Shown here piece after piece: positions 45,287 to 54,747 of a DNA stretch of 64,000 bases. Both the position numbers and the translations under genes were made by a program. The stretch's first letter is position 1; each line of letters begins with the position of its first letter. Origin of the DNA: Bacteroides faecalis (lineage in GTDB: Bacteria > Bacteroidota > Bacteroidia > Bacteroidales > Bacteroidaceae); the NCBI RefSeq assembly GCF_003865075.1, contig NZ_BHWB01000002.1:186001-250000 (forward strand), read 5' to 3'. The notes below the pieces were generated by a model that saw nothing but the letters and a program-made list of their open reading frames with translations, ran no database searches and had not been told where the DNA came from.

Positions 45287-46045
45287 ATGAAGTTAATAAA
45301 AATATTGATGGTCTCTGCTTTAGTAGTCTCTGCTTGCTATGTGCAAGCTCAAACACAAGTCATTGCTCACCGAGGTTTCTGGAAAACTCCGGGTTCGGCA
45401 CAAAATAGTATCACTTCGCTCCAAAAAGCAGATTCAATAGGATGTTACGGTTCAGAATTTGATGTATGGATGACTAAAGACAATAAATTAGTAGTCAATC
45501 ATGATCCGATGTACAAGATGAAAGCAATGGAATATTCTAAAGGAGATGTATTGACTGGTCTAAGACTCTCTAACGGTGAAAAACTGCCTTCGCTGGAACA
45601 ATATCTGAAAGCGGCTCAAAAAGGAACGACACAGCTCATTTTGGAACTAAAAGAGCACAATAGTAAAAAACGCGAAACAAAAGCTGTGGGAGAAATTATA
45701 GCTCTGGTTAAACAGTTGGGGTTGGAGAAACGCATGGAATATATCTCTTTTTCTCTGCATGCTATCAAAGAGTTTATTCGGCTGGCACCGACAGGAACTC
45801 CCGTTTTTTATTTAAATGGAGATTTATCACCTCAAGAACTGAAAGCGCTTGGATGCGCAGGACCTGATTATCATCTCGGGGTGTTCAAGAAACATCCGGA
45901 ATGGATCAAAGAATGCCATGATCTGGGGATGAAAGTCAATTCATGGACCATTGATAAAGAAGAAGATATGAAATGGCTCATAGACCAAAAGGCAGATTTC
46001 ATCACAACGAATGAACCTGTTGTTTTGCAAGAGCTAATTAAATAA
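45287..46045 (+). CDS. Glycerophosphodiester phosphodiesterase family protein, exported
   Basis: A 252-residue protein with a signal peptide (MKLIKILMVSALVVSACYVQA-Q). It has the GDPD barrel signatures VIAHRGFWKTPGSAQNS, GCYGSEFDVWMT (metal-binding E-x-D), LVVNHDPMYK and, at the end, VNSWTIDKEEDMKWLIDQKA with ITTNEP. The catalytic HR and H residues are present. It would split glycerophosphodiesters from phospholipid turnover in the periplasm. A cysteine at residue 17 is not in a good lipobox. Single gene with its own terminator. Confidence 0.9.
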   Translation: MKLIKILMVSALVVSACYVQAQTQVIAHRGFWKTPGSAQNSITSLQKADSIGCYGSEFDVWMTKDNKLVVNHDPMYKMKAMEYSKGDVLTGLRLSNGEKLPSLEQYLKAAQKGTTQLILELKEHNSKKRETKAVGEIIALVKQLGLEKRMEYISFSLHAIKEFIRLAPTGTPVFYLNGDLSPQELKALGCAGPDYHLGVFKKHPEWIKECHDLGMKVNSWTIDKEEDMKWLIDQKADFITTNEPVVLQELIK

Positions 46046-46064
46046 TGATATCCCTACTAAGTAT

Positions 46065-46105
46065 AAGCCTTCATTCCGGAATTTGTAATTCGGAAATGAA
46101 GGCTT
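46065..46105. terminator. Bidirectional terminator between GDPD and thioredoxin-fold genes
   Basis: AAGCCTTCATTCCG and CGGAAATGAAGGCTT pair with one bulged base. Both convergent genes end within about 25 bases of it. Confidence 0.8.
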
Positions 46106-46129
46106 TACAATCTTTTTACCCCTTTCGAT

Positions 46130-46426
46130 TTACCTGAAATCATCCAATACCTCTTTCAACTCATCTACAGTCAGCTCACCTACCTGTCTCCAAAGCTCAT
46201 GTCCCCCATGTAACAGAATAAAAGCCGGAACTGTCTCTACATTATGTAAGTCAGCTATATCTTGATTCTCTTCCGTATTCACCTTTATCAAATCAACCGT
46301 TCTTTTTTCATACGTTCGCAGTATCGGACCAATCCATTCATAATGAGGAGTCCAATCCGCATAAAAAACGACTAAAACCAAATGGTCACCTTTTGCTTCT
46401 ATTTCTAATTGCTTCTTTATGTCCAT
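46130..46426 (-). CDS. Thioredoxin-fold protein lacking the catalytic cysteines
   Basis: A 98-residue single-domain protein. The thioredoxin framework is plain: VLVVFYADW before the active site, IGPIL after it, VDLIKVNTEENQDIADLHNV, and the cis-proline loop VETVPAFILLHGG. The redox motif WCGPC is replaced by W-T-P-H-Y (YADWTPHYEWIGP) and the protein has no cysteine at all. It cannot act as a disulfide reductase and is more likely a binding or chaperone-like protein. Convergent with the GDPD gene; the 326-base spacer upstream holds only the dapF promoter. Confidence 0.85.
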   Translation of the reverse strand: MDIKKQLEIEAKGDHLVLVVFYADWTPHYEWIGPILRTYEKRTVDLIKVNTEENQDIADLHNVETVPAFILLHGGHELWRQVGELTVDELKEVLDDFR

Positions 46427-46696
46427 CTCTATTATTTATTAATTATAAGTAGTGATTAAAACAACAGATCAGTAGAAAAAGTTCTTCAAAAACAGAGTCT
46501 ATTTTACTCTATTCATTCTTCATATTTAATGAAAAGATATGCAGTATCCTTCCCAAAAATAACAATATACTATTATTAATATCTATATAGTTATAATTTA
46601 ACACTATTCATACCCATATTTATATCAAATGAAAGTTGAATAAAAAACAAATAGATATTAGACACACTTTTAACAAAAAGATAAATCAAAAAGTCA

Positions 46697-46704
46697 TATC
46701 TTTG
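46697..46704 (+). promoter_or_regulatory. -7 box of the dapF-dapL operon
   Basis: TATCTTTG lies 48 bases before the dapF ATG. The -33 position has only a weak TTTTA. Confidence 0.5.
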
Positions 46705-46752
46705 CATTAAAATAAAACAAAAAGAAAGAACAACCAGTTATTAAAAAGCGAA

Positions 46753-47556
46753 ATGATAAATAAAATAAGATTCACCAAGATGCATGGAACGGGTAATGAT
46801 TATATATATGTAGATGTTACCAAGTATCCGATAGTGACTCCCGAAAGGAAAGCAATCGAATGGAGTAAATATCATACGGGAATCGGCAGCGACGGACTTA
46901 TATTGATTGGAACTTCAGAAATAGCAGATTTCAGTATGCGCATATTCAATGCAGACGGTTCGGAAGCGATGATGTGTGGTAATGGAAGTCGTTGTGTAGG
47001 CAAATATGTATATGAATATGGCCTTACCCGTCAGACTGAAATCACTCTTGAAACGCTGGCTGGTATTAAAGTTCTGAAACTAAATATCGAAAACGGTAAA
47101 GTAACATCAGTCACCGTAGATATGGGCACTCCTCTAGAGATAGAAAGAATCCGGTTAGAAGGAAAATATCCTCTGCAATCCACCCGGATATCAATGGGAA
47201 ATCCTCATTTGGTAACATTTGTAGAAGATATTACTTCAATCAATCTATCAGAAACAGGACCCGAATTAGAGTGCTATCCTCTTTTTCCGGACAGGACCAA
47301 TGTAGAGTTTGCACAAATTATCGACAAAGATAAAATACGGATGAGAGTGTGGGAAAGAGGATCAGGCATTACCCAAGCTTGCGGAACCGGTGCTTGCGCC
47401 ACAGCAGTAGCAGCTTTTGAGAACGGACTAACCGAAAGAAAATGTGAAATCATAATGGACGGGGGAACCGTCACTATCGAATGGGAACAAGCTTCGGGAC
47501 ATATATTGATGACCGGACCTGCCACTAAGGTTTTCGATGGAGAAATAGAGAATTGA
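46753..47556 (+). CDS. dapF: Diaminopimelate epimerase
   Basis: A 267-residue protein of usual size. The two catalytic cysteines sit in [19 protein letters not shown] and [19 protein letters not shown], the duplicated epimerase motifs. [12 protein letters not shown] is the standard N-terminus. It turns LL-diaminopimelate into the meso form for peptidoglycan and lysine. The dapL gene follows 50 bases later, so one transcript supplies both last steps of the short DapL route. Confidence 0.95.
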   Translation: MINKIRFTKMHGTGNDYIYVDVTKYPIVTPERKAIEWSKYHTGIGSDGLILIGTSEIADFSMRIFNADGSEAMMCGNGSRCVGKYVYEYGLTRQTEITLETLAGIKVLKLNIENGKVTSVTVDMGTPLEIERIRLEGKYPLQSTRISMGNPHLVTFVEDITSINLSETGPELECYPLFPDRTNVEFAQIIDKDKIRMRVWERGSGITQACGTGACATAVAAFENGLTERKCEIIMDGGTVTIEWEQASGHILMTGPATKVFDGEIEN

Positions 47557-47606
47557 TATTGAAGGCATAACAACAATAAATTGAAAAAACTTAAAACAAT
47601 AACAAT

Positions 47607-48839
47607 ATGGCACTAGTAAACGAACATTTTTTAAAACTACCCGGAAGTTATTTATTTTCGGATATAGCGAAAAAAGTTAATACATTCAGGATAACGCACC
47701 CTAAACAGGACATCATCCGCTTAGGTATCGGTGATGTCACCCAACCGCTTCCGAAAGCTTGTATTGAAGCCATGCACAAGGCAGTTGATGAGCTGGCTAA
47801 CAAAGATACCTTTCGCGGATATGGTCCTGAGCAGGGTTATGAGTTCCTAATTGAAGCAATTATAAAAAATGATTTCACTTCACGAGGTATCCATTTCTCA
47901 ACATCAGAAATATTCATTAATGACGGGGCGAAAAGCGATACTGGCAATATTGGTGATATTCTTCGTCATGACAACAGCGTGGGAGTAACAGATCCTATTT
48001 ATCCGGTATATATTGATAGTAACGTGATGTGTGGACGTGCCGGAATATTAGAAGAAGAGACAGGCAAATGGAGTAATGTTACTTATATGCCTTGTACAAG
48101 CGAAAACAATTTTATTCCGGAAATCCCGGATAAAAGGATAGACATCGTTTATCTCTGTTATCCGAATAATCCTACCGGGACTACATTGACTAAACCGGAA
48201 TTAAAGAAATGGGTGGATTATGCTTTGGCAAACGATACGCTGATTTTATTTGACGCTGCTTATGAAGCTTATATTCAAGATGCAGATGTCCCCCATTCCA
48301 TTTATGAAATCAAAGGAGCCAAGAAGTGTGCCATTGAGTTCCGCAGTTTCTCAAAAACTGCAGGTTTTACGGGAGTACGTTGCGGATATACAGTTGTACC
48401 AAAAGAACTGACTGCTGCAACTTTAGAAGGTAACCGCATTCCACTCAACAGATTATGGAATCGACGCCAATGTACAAAATTTAACGGGACTTCTTATATC
48501 ACCCAGCGTGCTGCGGAAGCAATCTACAGCACAGAAGGGAAAGAACAGGTGAAAGAAACCATACATTACTACATGACTAATGCTAAAATCATGAAAGAAG
48601 GACTGGAAGCAACAGGTCTGAAAGTGTATGGAGGAGTAAACGCTCCTTATTTATGGCTAAAAACGCCCAACGGAGTTTCTTCTTGGCGATTCTTCGAACA
48701 AATGCTATATGAAGCCAATGTAGTCGGCACTCCCGGTGTAGGGTTCGGTCCCAGTGGAGAAGGCTACATTCGCTTAACAGCATTCGGGGACCGTAATGAT
48801 TGCATAGAAGCAATGAGAAGAATCAAGAACTGGCTTTAA
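47607..48839 (+). CDS. dapL: LL-diaminopimelate aminotransferase
   Basis: A 410-residue class I/II PLP aminotransferase. It opens with the family start MALVNEHFLKLPGSYLFSDI and carries RLGIGDVTQPLPKACIEAM, YPNNPTGT, LFDAAYEAYI and the PLP lysine in RSFSKTAGFTGVRCGYTV. It converts tetrahydrodipicolinate to LL-DAP in one step with glutamate as amino donor, bypassing the succinylase or acetylase branches. Its glutamate use fits the surrounding nitrogen genes. Second gene after dapF. Confidence 0.95.
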   Translation: MALVNEHFLKLPGSYLFSDIAKKVNTFRITHPKQDIIRLGIGDVTQPLPKACIEAMHKAVDELANKDTFRGYGPEQGYEFLIEAIIKNDFTSRGIHFSTSEIFINDGAKSDTGNIGDILRHDNSVGVTDPIYPVYIDSNVMCGRAGILEEETGKWSNVTYMPCTSENNFIPEIPDKRIDIVYLCYPNNPTGTTLTKPELKKWVDYALANDTLILFDAAYEAYIQDADVPHSIYEIKGAKKCAIEFRSFSKTAGFTGVRCGYTVVPKELTAATLEGNRIPLNRLWNRRQCTKFNGTSYITQRAAEAIYSTEGKEQVKETIHYYMTNAKIMKEGLEATGLKVYGGVNAPYLWLKTPNGVSSWRFFEQMLYEANVVGTPGVGFGPSGEGYIRLTAFGDRNDCIEAMRRIKNWL

Positions 48840-48916
48840 ATAGTATTTTGCGCGCTACTATATAACACATGGACCGTACATCCACATTTTTTTAACTATT
48901 ATAAGGTAAAAAGACA

Positions 48917-49663
48917 ATGAAAACGACGATGAACAAAAAATTGAAAGTGATAGCATTGGCTATACTTGTAACTCTTGTCCCGTCATCCGGAATGATGGCA
49001 CAGGACAAATTGGAAGCTTCCGTAGGAGCAGATTTGGTTAGTGGTTATATCTGGCGTGGTCAGAATTTAGGCGGAGTTAGCATACAACCTTCTTTAGCAG
49101 CCACCTACAAAGGCTTCTCACTGGGAGCCTGGGGATCGGTCGGTATTGAGTCATCCGATACGAAAGAACTGGATTTAACTCTTGGATATTCGACCGAAGG
49201 TTTCAGTTTCTCAGTAACCGACTATTGGTTTAATCAAGGTGACAACTTTAAAACAGGAATACCTACCTCCGGGGAATATTTTCATTACGGAACTTATTCT
49301 ACAGCACATGTATTCGAAGCACAGGTTGGCTATGATTTCGGTCCTTTGGCTATAAATTGGTATACCAACTTTGCAGGAAACGACGGCATCAAAGAAAATG
49401 GGAAAAGAGCTTATTCTTCCTATCTGGCAGTCAGTGTTCCATTAACTTTCGGAGGACTTGAATGGAATGTGGATTTAGGTATGGTACCTTGGGAAACGAC
49501 TTTCTATAACGGTTACACCAGTGGTTTCTGTGTTTCCGATGTCAGTCTCAGTGCGGCAAAAGACATCAAGGTATCTAGCTCGTTCACCCTTCCTGCCTTT
49601 GCCAAAGTAACAGTAAATCCCCGTACCGAGGGAGCCTATTTCACATTCGGGCTAAGTTTTTAA
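48917..49663 (+). CDS. TorF-like putative porin of the nitrogen cluster
   Basis: A 248-residue exported protein with a signal peptide (about 1-28, ending GMMA-QDK). It has beta-barrel strands in regular alternation: EASVGADLVSGYIWRGQNLG, FSLGAWGSVGIESSDTKELD, FSFSVTDYWFNQG and the closing AYFTFGLSF. The YIWRGQ segment is typical of the putative TorF-like porins. It heads the group with PII, AmtB and glutamine synthetase, so it may let nitrogen compounds cross the outer membrane. That role is inferred from place only. Confidence 0.75.
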   Translation: MKTTMNKKLKVIALAILVTLVPSSGMMAQDKLEASVGADLVSGYIWRGQNLGGVSIQPSLAATYKGFSLGAWGSVGIESSDTKELDLTLGYSTEGFSFSVTDYWFNQGDNFKTGIPTSGEYFHYGTYSTAHVFEAQVGYDFGPLAINWYTNFAGNDGIKENGKRAYSSYLAVSVPLTFGGLEWNVDLGMVPWETTFYNGYTSGFCVSDVSLSAAKDIKVSSSFTLPAFAKVTVNPRTEGAYFTFGLSF

Positions 49664-49703
49664 GAGAGTAAAAAAGAATAAGTCACACTAACAAGTAAGG
49701 TGT

Positions 49704-50060
49704 ATGAAAAAGATTGAAGCAATTATCCGCAAAACAAAATTTGAAGACGTGAAAGAAGCTCTTCTTGAAGCGGATATCGAATGGTTCTCATACTATGATG
49801 TGAGAGGTATTGGAAAAGCAAGACAAGGACGTATCTACCGCGGCGTAGTGTATGATACTAGTAGCATCGAACGTATTTTGATTTCTATTGTAGTACGTGA
49901 TAAAAATGCAGAAAAGACCGTACAGGCGATCATCAAGGCTGCGCAAACCGGAGAAATTGGTGACGGACGTATCTTCGTCATTCCCATAGAAGATGCCATC
50001 CGTATCCGGACTGCAGAAAGAGGTGATATCGCTCTTTATAATGCCGAACAGGAACGTTAA
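49704..50060 (+). CDS. glnK: PII-family nitrogen regulatory protein
   Basis: A 118-residue protein with the PII fold: MKKIEAIIRKTKFEDVKEAL, a T-loop region YYDVRGIGKARQGRIYRGVV and the C-terminal signature TGEIGDGRIFVIPIEDAIRIRT. PII proteins sense 2-oxoglutarate and ATP/ADP. A GlnK next to amtB normally plugs the ammonium channel. The T-loop (ARQGRIYRGVVYDTSSIE) differs from the E. coli uridylylation loop, although a tyrosine is present near the usual position. Distance to amtB is 76 bases. Confidence 0.9.
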   Translation: MKKIEAIIRKTKFEDVKEALLEADIEWFSYYDVRGIGKARQGRIYRGVVYDTSSIERILISIVVRDKNAEKTVQAIIKAAQTGEIGDGRIFVIPIEDAIRIRTAERGDIALYNAEQER

Positions 50061-50136
50061 TTTCAGGATAAACAATAAGGATCGGAGTACCTCTGATTAC
50101 AACAAATAGGTATTACAAATCTAAAGATATTACATT

Positions 50137-51567
50137 ATGGATACATATAAAAAACGCAGCCTTATAAAGCTGTGTATAGCCAGTGCTATGCTTTTTGCAC
50201 TGATCTTCACAACAGAAACTTTCGCACAAGACAGTATTGCCCCCACAAGTACAGAAATAATAGAAACGACTACAGAGACCATAGTAGCCTCCCCTACTAC
50301 GGAAGCAGCAGCCGATAATATCACAGAATTAGCAACAGGATTGAATACCGTATGGATGTTGTTAGCTGCAATGCTGGTATTTTTCATGCAACCGGGATTC
50401 GCTCTTGTGGAAGCAGGATTCACCCGTACAAAAAATACCGCAAACATCTTAATGAAAAACTTTGTAGACTTTATGTTTGGTTCTCTTTTGTATTGGTTCA
50501 TCGGATTTGGACTAATGTTTGGAGTAGGCGGATTCATTGGAATGCCTCACTTCTTCAATCTTTCCTTTTTGGATTCCGAATTACCTAGAGAAGGTTTCCT
50601 GATTTTCCAAACTGTATTTTGTGCAACTGCTGCTACCATTGTATCAGGAGCAATGGCAGAACGTACAAAGTTTTCTATGTATTTAGTCTACACCATTTTT
50701 ATCAGTGTATTAGTTTATCCGGTTTCAGGTCACTGGACATGGGGAGGCGGTTGGTTGATGAATGGTGAAGAAGGATCTTTCATGATGGATCTTTTCGGAA
50801 CTACCTTCCATGATTTCGCGGGTTCAACCATTGTCCACTCTGTCGGAGGTTGGATTTCATTAGTAGGTGCCGCCGTTCTGGGTCCCCGTATCGGTAAATA
50901 TGGAAAAGACGGTAAGTCAAAAGCAATACCCGGACACAACTTGACCATTGCTGCCCTCGGAGTATTTATTCTATGGTTCGGATGGTTCGGATTTAATCCC
51001 GGTTCACAACTGGCTGCTGCTACGACAGCCGATCAGGAAGCTATCTCACACGTATTTCTGACTACTAACCTCGCAGCTTGTGCGGGTGGCTTCTTTGCTC
51101 TGTTAGTGAGCTGGATAAAATATAGCAAACCCTCACTCTCCTTAACGTTGAACGGTATTTTAGCAGGTTTGGTAGGTATTACTGCAGGATGTGATACAGT
51201 TTCCGCAGCAGGAGCAGTTATCATCGGTGCAATCTGTGGCGTGGTAATGATCTTCTCTGTCGAATTTATTGACCGCATTCTGAAAATAGATGATCCTGTA
51301 GGTGCCTCTTCCGTACATGGAGTATGTGGATGCCTCGGAACTATCCTGACCGGGCTCTTCTCCATCAGTGAGGGAGTATTCTACGGACACGGTTTCGGTT
51401 TCTTCGGGGCACAAATATTCGGTGCTTTGGTTGTCGGAGCATGGGCGGCAAGTATGGGATTCATCATATTCAAAGCACTTGATAAAATTCATGGACTTCG
51501 TGTTCCGGCACGTGTGGAAGAGGAAGGACTCGACATTTACGAGCATGGAGAGTCTGCTTATAACTAA
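50137..51567 (+). CDS. amtB: Ammonium transporter
   Basis: A 476-residue protein with a signal peptide (to about residue 31, ETFA-QD), a Thr/Glu-rich exported linker (about 32-65) and eleven membrane helices. Channel signatures are FAGSTIVHSVGGWISLVGA (first pore His) and ASSVHGVCGCLGTILTGLF (second pore His), with FFMQPGFALVEAGFTRTKN at the first helix. It conducts ammonia/ammonium into the cell. Between the PII gene and glutamine synthetase it completes the uptake, sensing and fixation set. Confidence 0.95.
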   Translation: MDTYKKRSLIKLCIASAMLFALIFTTETFAQDSIAPTSTEIIETTTETIVASPTTEAAADNITELATGLNTVWMLLAAMLVFFMQPGFALVEAGFTRTKNTANILMKNFVDFMFGSLLYWFIGFGLMFGVGGFIGMPHFFNLSFLDSELPREGFLIFQTVFCATAATIVSGAMAERTKFSMYLVYTIFISVLVYPVSGHWTWGGGWLMNGEEGSFMMDLFGTTFHDFAGSTIVHSVGGWISLVGAAVLGPRIGKYGKDGKSKAIPGHNLTIAALGVFILWFGWFGFNPGSQLAAATTADQEAISHVFLTTNLAACAGGFFALLVSWIKYSKPSLSLTLNGILAGLVGITAGCDTVSAAGAVIIGAICGVVMIFSVEFIDRILKIDDPVGASSVHGVCGCLGTILTGLFSISEGVFYGHGFGFFGAQIFGALVVGAWAASMGFIIFKALDKIHGLRVPARVEEEGLDIYEHGESAYN

Positions 51568-51618
51568 AAAAACGGTTGATCGCTTATAAAATAGATTTTG
51601 TACAACGAAACAAATATC

Positions 51619-51651
51619 ATTCCGGGCAGGTTTGACCGCCTACCCGGAAGT
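51619..51651 (+). promoter_or_regulatory. Stable hairpin between amtB and glutamine synthetase
   Basis: TTCCGGGCAGG pairs with CCTACCCGGAA (one mismatch) around a short loop, about 60 bases before the glutamine synthetase ATG. It lacks a proper T-run, so attenuation, RNA processing or partial termination are all possible. Confidence 0.45.
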
Positions 51652-51709
51652 TTAAAAAGAAAGTGATTATGGACTCTAATATATTTAACAACAAATTAAT
51701 TAGGTAATT

Positions 51710-53899
51710 ATGTCAAAACTAAGATTCAGAGTAGTAGAAACAGCCTTCAAAAAGAAAGCAGTGGAAGTAGCAACGCCTGCCGAACGTCCTTCGGAATATT
51801 TCGGCAAGTATGTCTTCAACAAAGAAAAGATGTTTAAATACCTGCCCAGCAAGGTATACAACACACTGATTGACGCAATTGACAACGGTGCCCCACTCGA
51901 CCGCAGTATTGCTGACGAAGTAGCTGCCGGTATGAAGAAATGGGCTATTGAGATGGGTGCTACCCATTATACACATTGGTTTGCACCACTGACCGAAGGT
52001 ACGGCAGAAAAGCATGACGCTTTTGTCGAACACGACGGGAAAGGTGGTATGATGGAAGAGTTTACAGGCAAACTGTTAGTACAGCAGGAACCGGATGCTT
52101 CTTCTTTCCCCAATGGTGGTATTCGTAACACATTCGAAGCTCGCGGCTACAGTGCATGGGATCCTTCATCACCTGCATTTATTGTTGATGATACGCTTTG
52201 CATCCCGACTGTTTTTATCGCATATACCGGTGAGGCACTTGACTATAAGGCTCCATTATTGAAAGCACTTCGTGCCGTAGATAAAGCAGCAACTTCCGTT
52301 TGTCATTATTTTAATCCGGAAGTAAAGAAAGTGGTTGCGTATCTGGGCTGGGAACAAGAATATTTCCTTGTAGACGAAGGACTCTATGCAGCCCGCCCGG
52401 ATCTATTGATGACGGGACGCACTCTTATGGGACACGATAGCGCAAAGAATCAACAATTGGAAGACCATTATTTCGGTGCTATTCCAACCCGGGTAGCTGC
52501 TTTTATGAAGGATCTGGAAATTGAAGCTTTGAAACTAGGTATCCCGGTGAAAACCCGTCACAATGAAGTTGCTCCGAACCAATTCGAATTGGCGCCTATC
52601 TTTGAAGAATGCAACTTAGCAAATGATCACAACTTGCTTATCATGTCATTAATGCGGAAGGTAAGCCGTCGCCACGGTTTTCGTGTACTACTGCACGAAA
52701 AGCCGTTTAAAGGTGTCAATGGTTCCGGTAAGCACAACAACTGGTCGCTAGGTACCGATACGGGTATCTTATTAATGGGACCGGGCAAAACTCCTGAAGA
52801 CAACCTGCGTTTTGTTACATTCGTAGTGAATACTTTAATGGCAGTTTATCACCACAACGGATTATTGAAGGCTTCTATTTCCAGCGCTACGAATGCTCAC
52901 CGCCTGGGAGCCAACGAAGCACCTCCCGCAATCATCTCTTCTTTCCTTGGCAAGCAGTTGTCTCAAGTATTAGAGCACATTGAAAACAGTACCAAAGACG
53001 ATTTGATCAACCTTAGCGGTAAACAGGGTATGAAGCTGGATATTCCGCAAATCCCCGAACTGTTAATTGATAACACTGATCGTAACCGTACTTCTCCTTT
53101 CGCCTTCACCGGGAATCGGTTCGAATTTCGTGCCGTAGGTTCCGAAGCAAACTGCGCTTCTGCTATGATAGCTTTGAACACGGCAGTTGCCGACCAACTG
53201 AATAAGTTCAAAAAAGATGTGGACGCTCTGATTGAGAAAGGAGAACCGAAAATCTCCGCCATTCTGGAAATTATCCGCGGTTATATCAAAGAATGTAAAC
53301 CTATTCATTTTGACGGTAACGGTTACAGTGACGAATGGAAAGCGGAAGCAGCCCGTCGTGGGTTGGATTGCGAAACCAGTGTTCCTGTCATCTTCGATAA
53401 TTATCTGAAACCGGAAAGCATTGCAATGTTCGAAGCTACCGGAGTTATGACAAAGAAAGAACTGGAGGCACGTAACGAGGTGAAATGGGAAATGTACACC
53501 AAAAAAATTCAAATCGAAGCACGTGTTTTAGGAGACTTGGCTATGAATCATATTATCCCGGTCGCTACTCAGTATCAGACCGACTTAATTAATAATGTAT
53601 ATAAAATGCAGTCTCTATTCCCGGCTGAAAAAGCTGCCAAACTTTCCTCCAAAAATCTGGAACTGATCGAAGAGATTGCAGACCGTACGGCTTTCATCAA
53701 AGAACACGTGGATGCAATGATCGAAGCCCGCAAGGTGGCAAACAAGATTGAGAGTGAACGTGAGAAAGCAATTGCTTATCATGACACGATTGTCCCGGCA
53801 CTGGAAGAAATCCGTTATCACATCGACAAGCTCGAACTTATTGTGGATAACCAGATGTGGACACTACCGAAATACCGAGAACTCTTATTTATCAGATAA
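51710..53899 (+). CDS. glnN: Glutamine synthetase, type III (GlnN)
   Basis: A 729-residue protein of the large type III class, far longer than GlnA type I. It has the type III N-terminal region (FNKEKMFKYLPSKVYNTLID), MGATHYTHWFAPLTEGTAEK, the catalytic core with HNEVAPNQFELAPIFEECN, GSGKHNNWSLGTDTG and PFAFTGNRFEFRAVGSEANC, and a long helical C-terminal end. It fixes ammonia on glutamate with ATP. A terminator follows, so it closes the porin-glnK-amtB-glnN series. Type III enzymes are known from Bacteroides fragilis. Confidence 0.96.
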   Translation: MSKLRFRVVETAFKKKAVEVATPAERPSEYFGKYVFNKEKMFKYLPSKVYNTLIDAIDNGAPLDRSIADEVAAGMKKWAIEMGATHYTHWFAPLTEGTAEKHDAFVEHDGKGGMMEEFTGKLLVQQEPDASSFPNGGIRNTFEARGYSAWDPSSPAFIVDDTLCIPTVFIAYTGEALDYKAPLLKALRAVDKAATSVCHYFNPEVKKVVAYLGWEQEYFLVDEGLYAARPDLLMTGRTLMGHDSAKNQQLEDHYFGAIPTRVAAFMKDLEIEALKLGIPVKTRHNEVAPNQFELAPIFEECNLANDHNLLIMSLMRKVSRRHGFRVLLHEKPFKGVNGSGKHNNWSLGTDTGILLMGPGKTPEDNLRFVTFVVNTLMAVYHHNGLLKASISSATNAHRLGANEAPPAIISSFLGKQLSQVLEHIENSTKDDLINLSGKQGMKLDIPQIPELLIDNTDRNRTSPFAFTGNRFEFRAVGSEANCASAMIALNTAVADQLNKFKKDVDALIEKGEPKISAILEIIRGYIKECKPIHFDGNGYSDEWKAEAARRGLDCETSVPVIFDNYLKPESIAMFEATGVMTKKELEARNEVKWEMYTKKIQIEARVLGDLAMNHIIPVATQYQTDLINNVYKMQSLFPAEKAAKLSSKNLELIEEIADRTAFIKEHVDAMIEARKVANKIESEREKAIAYHDTIVPALEEIRYHIDKLELIVDNQMWTLPKYRELLFIR

Positions 53900-53905
53900 A
53901 AAAGA

Positions 53906-53939
53906 AATGAGGTTATATCACTTTGGATATAGCCTCATT
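53906..53939. terminator. Intrinsic terminator of the glutamine synthetase gene
   Basis: AATGAGGTTATATC and GATATAGCCTCATT form a 14-bp stem with one G-T pair and a 6-nt loop, 7 bases after the stop codon. Confidence 0.85.
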
Positions 53940-54032
53940 CAAATTGAGATTATCTATTTCTTTTGTTGGTTGTTTTAAGTTTGTGGGGAGGGGTACTGTG
54001 AAGTAGTCCTCTTCTTTTTATACTCATTATAC

Positions 54033-54611
54033 TCACTCTATTATTTTGGCATCTTCAATATCGTCATCTGAATGTGAAACCGGATTTTTAGGACGACGAC
54101 GTGCAAACTTAAACCAATTTATCAATTCTGAAACTGAATATACCAAGCTACTGATTCCGATAATAACAAACGCAGTATTACGTACCCCGGTCGGATTGAA
54201 TAAAGCAATAATTCCTGCAATAAGAATCAGCGAAGGCAGCAGATAATAGGCTCCCGGAACCGGCATCCAACGTCGTGCCATTGATAAAGAAGCGATCTGT
54301 TGAATTCCACCCATCATCAGAATGAAACCCAACAAAAACATCAATACATCAGCAAAAAAATCAGGCATCACGATCAGCCAAAGACCAAATAACAAACTGC
54401 CTACCCCTTCAATCGGAAAACGCAAAGACATTCCATCTGTCGGTTTTTTCCGTCCGAAGTAGCTGATAAGACTGACCACACCGGGGAGTAAAAAAGCAAT
54501 TCCTACTGTAATAACAATATAATTGGCAGCCGCATCGGGCCAAAGTACCAATACTAAACCTATTACTAGTGCAAATAGAATGCGAATAAGAGAAAAATTC
54601 ATTGTTTTCAT
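54033..54611 (-). CDS. DUF308 (HdeD-like) membrane protein
   Basis: A 192-residue protein with six hydrophobic segments in pairs, the short DUF308 repeat pattern of HdeD-type proteins: IRILFALVIGLVLVLWPDAA, IGVGSLLF-like GVGSLLFGLWLIVMPDFFAD, and LILIAGIIALFNPTGV (each ends in WP, MP or NP). It ends in a charged acidic tail (SDDDIEDAKIIE). HdeD in E. coli is linked to acid tolerance, but no function can be claimed here. Divergent from ppk1; the start may be three codons later. Confidence 0.75.
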   Translation of the reverse strand: MKTMNFSLIRILFALVIGLVLVLWPDAAANYIVITVGIAFLLPGVVSLISYFGRKKPTDGMSLRFPIEGVGSLLFGLWLIVMPDFFADVLMFLLGFILMMGGIQQIASLSMARRWMPVPGAYYLLPSLILIAGIIALFNPTGVRNTAFVIIGISSLVYSVSELINWFKFARRRPKNPVSHSDDDIEDAKIIE

Positions 54612-54747
54612 ATATTCTATATTTTTTAACGAAGTCTATTTCAATACTTTTGCGAATATAAGTGTTTCTATCCATATATAAAAATAACAAACTCGGATTG
54701 TAATAAGTTCGTATTAAAAAAGTTATATCAATAACATCTGCATCCGA

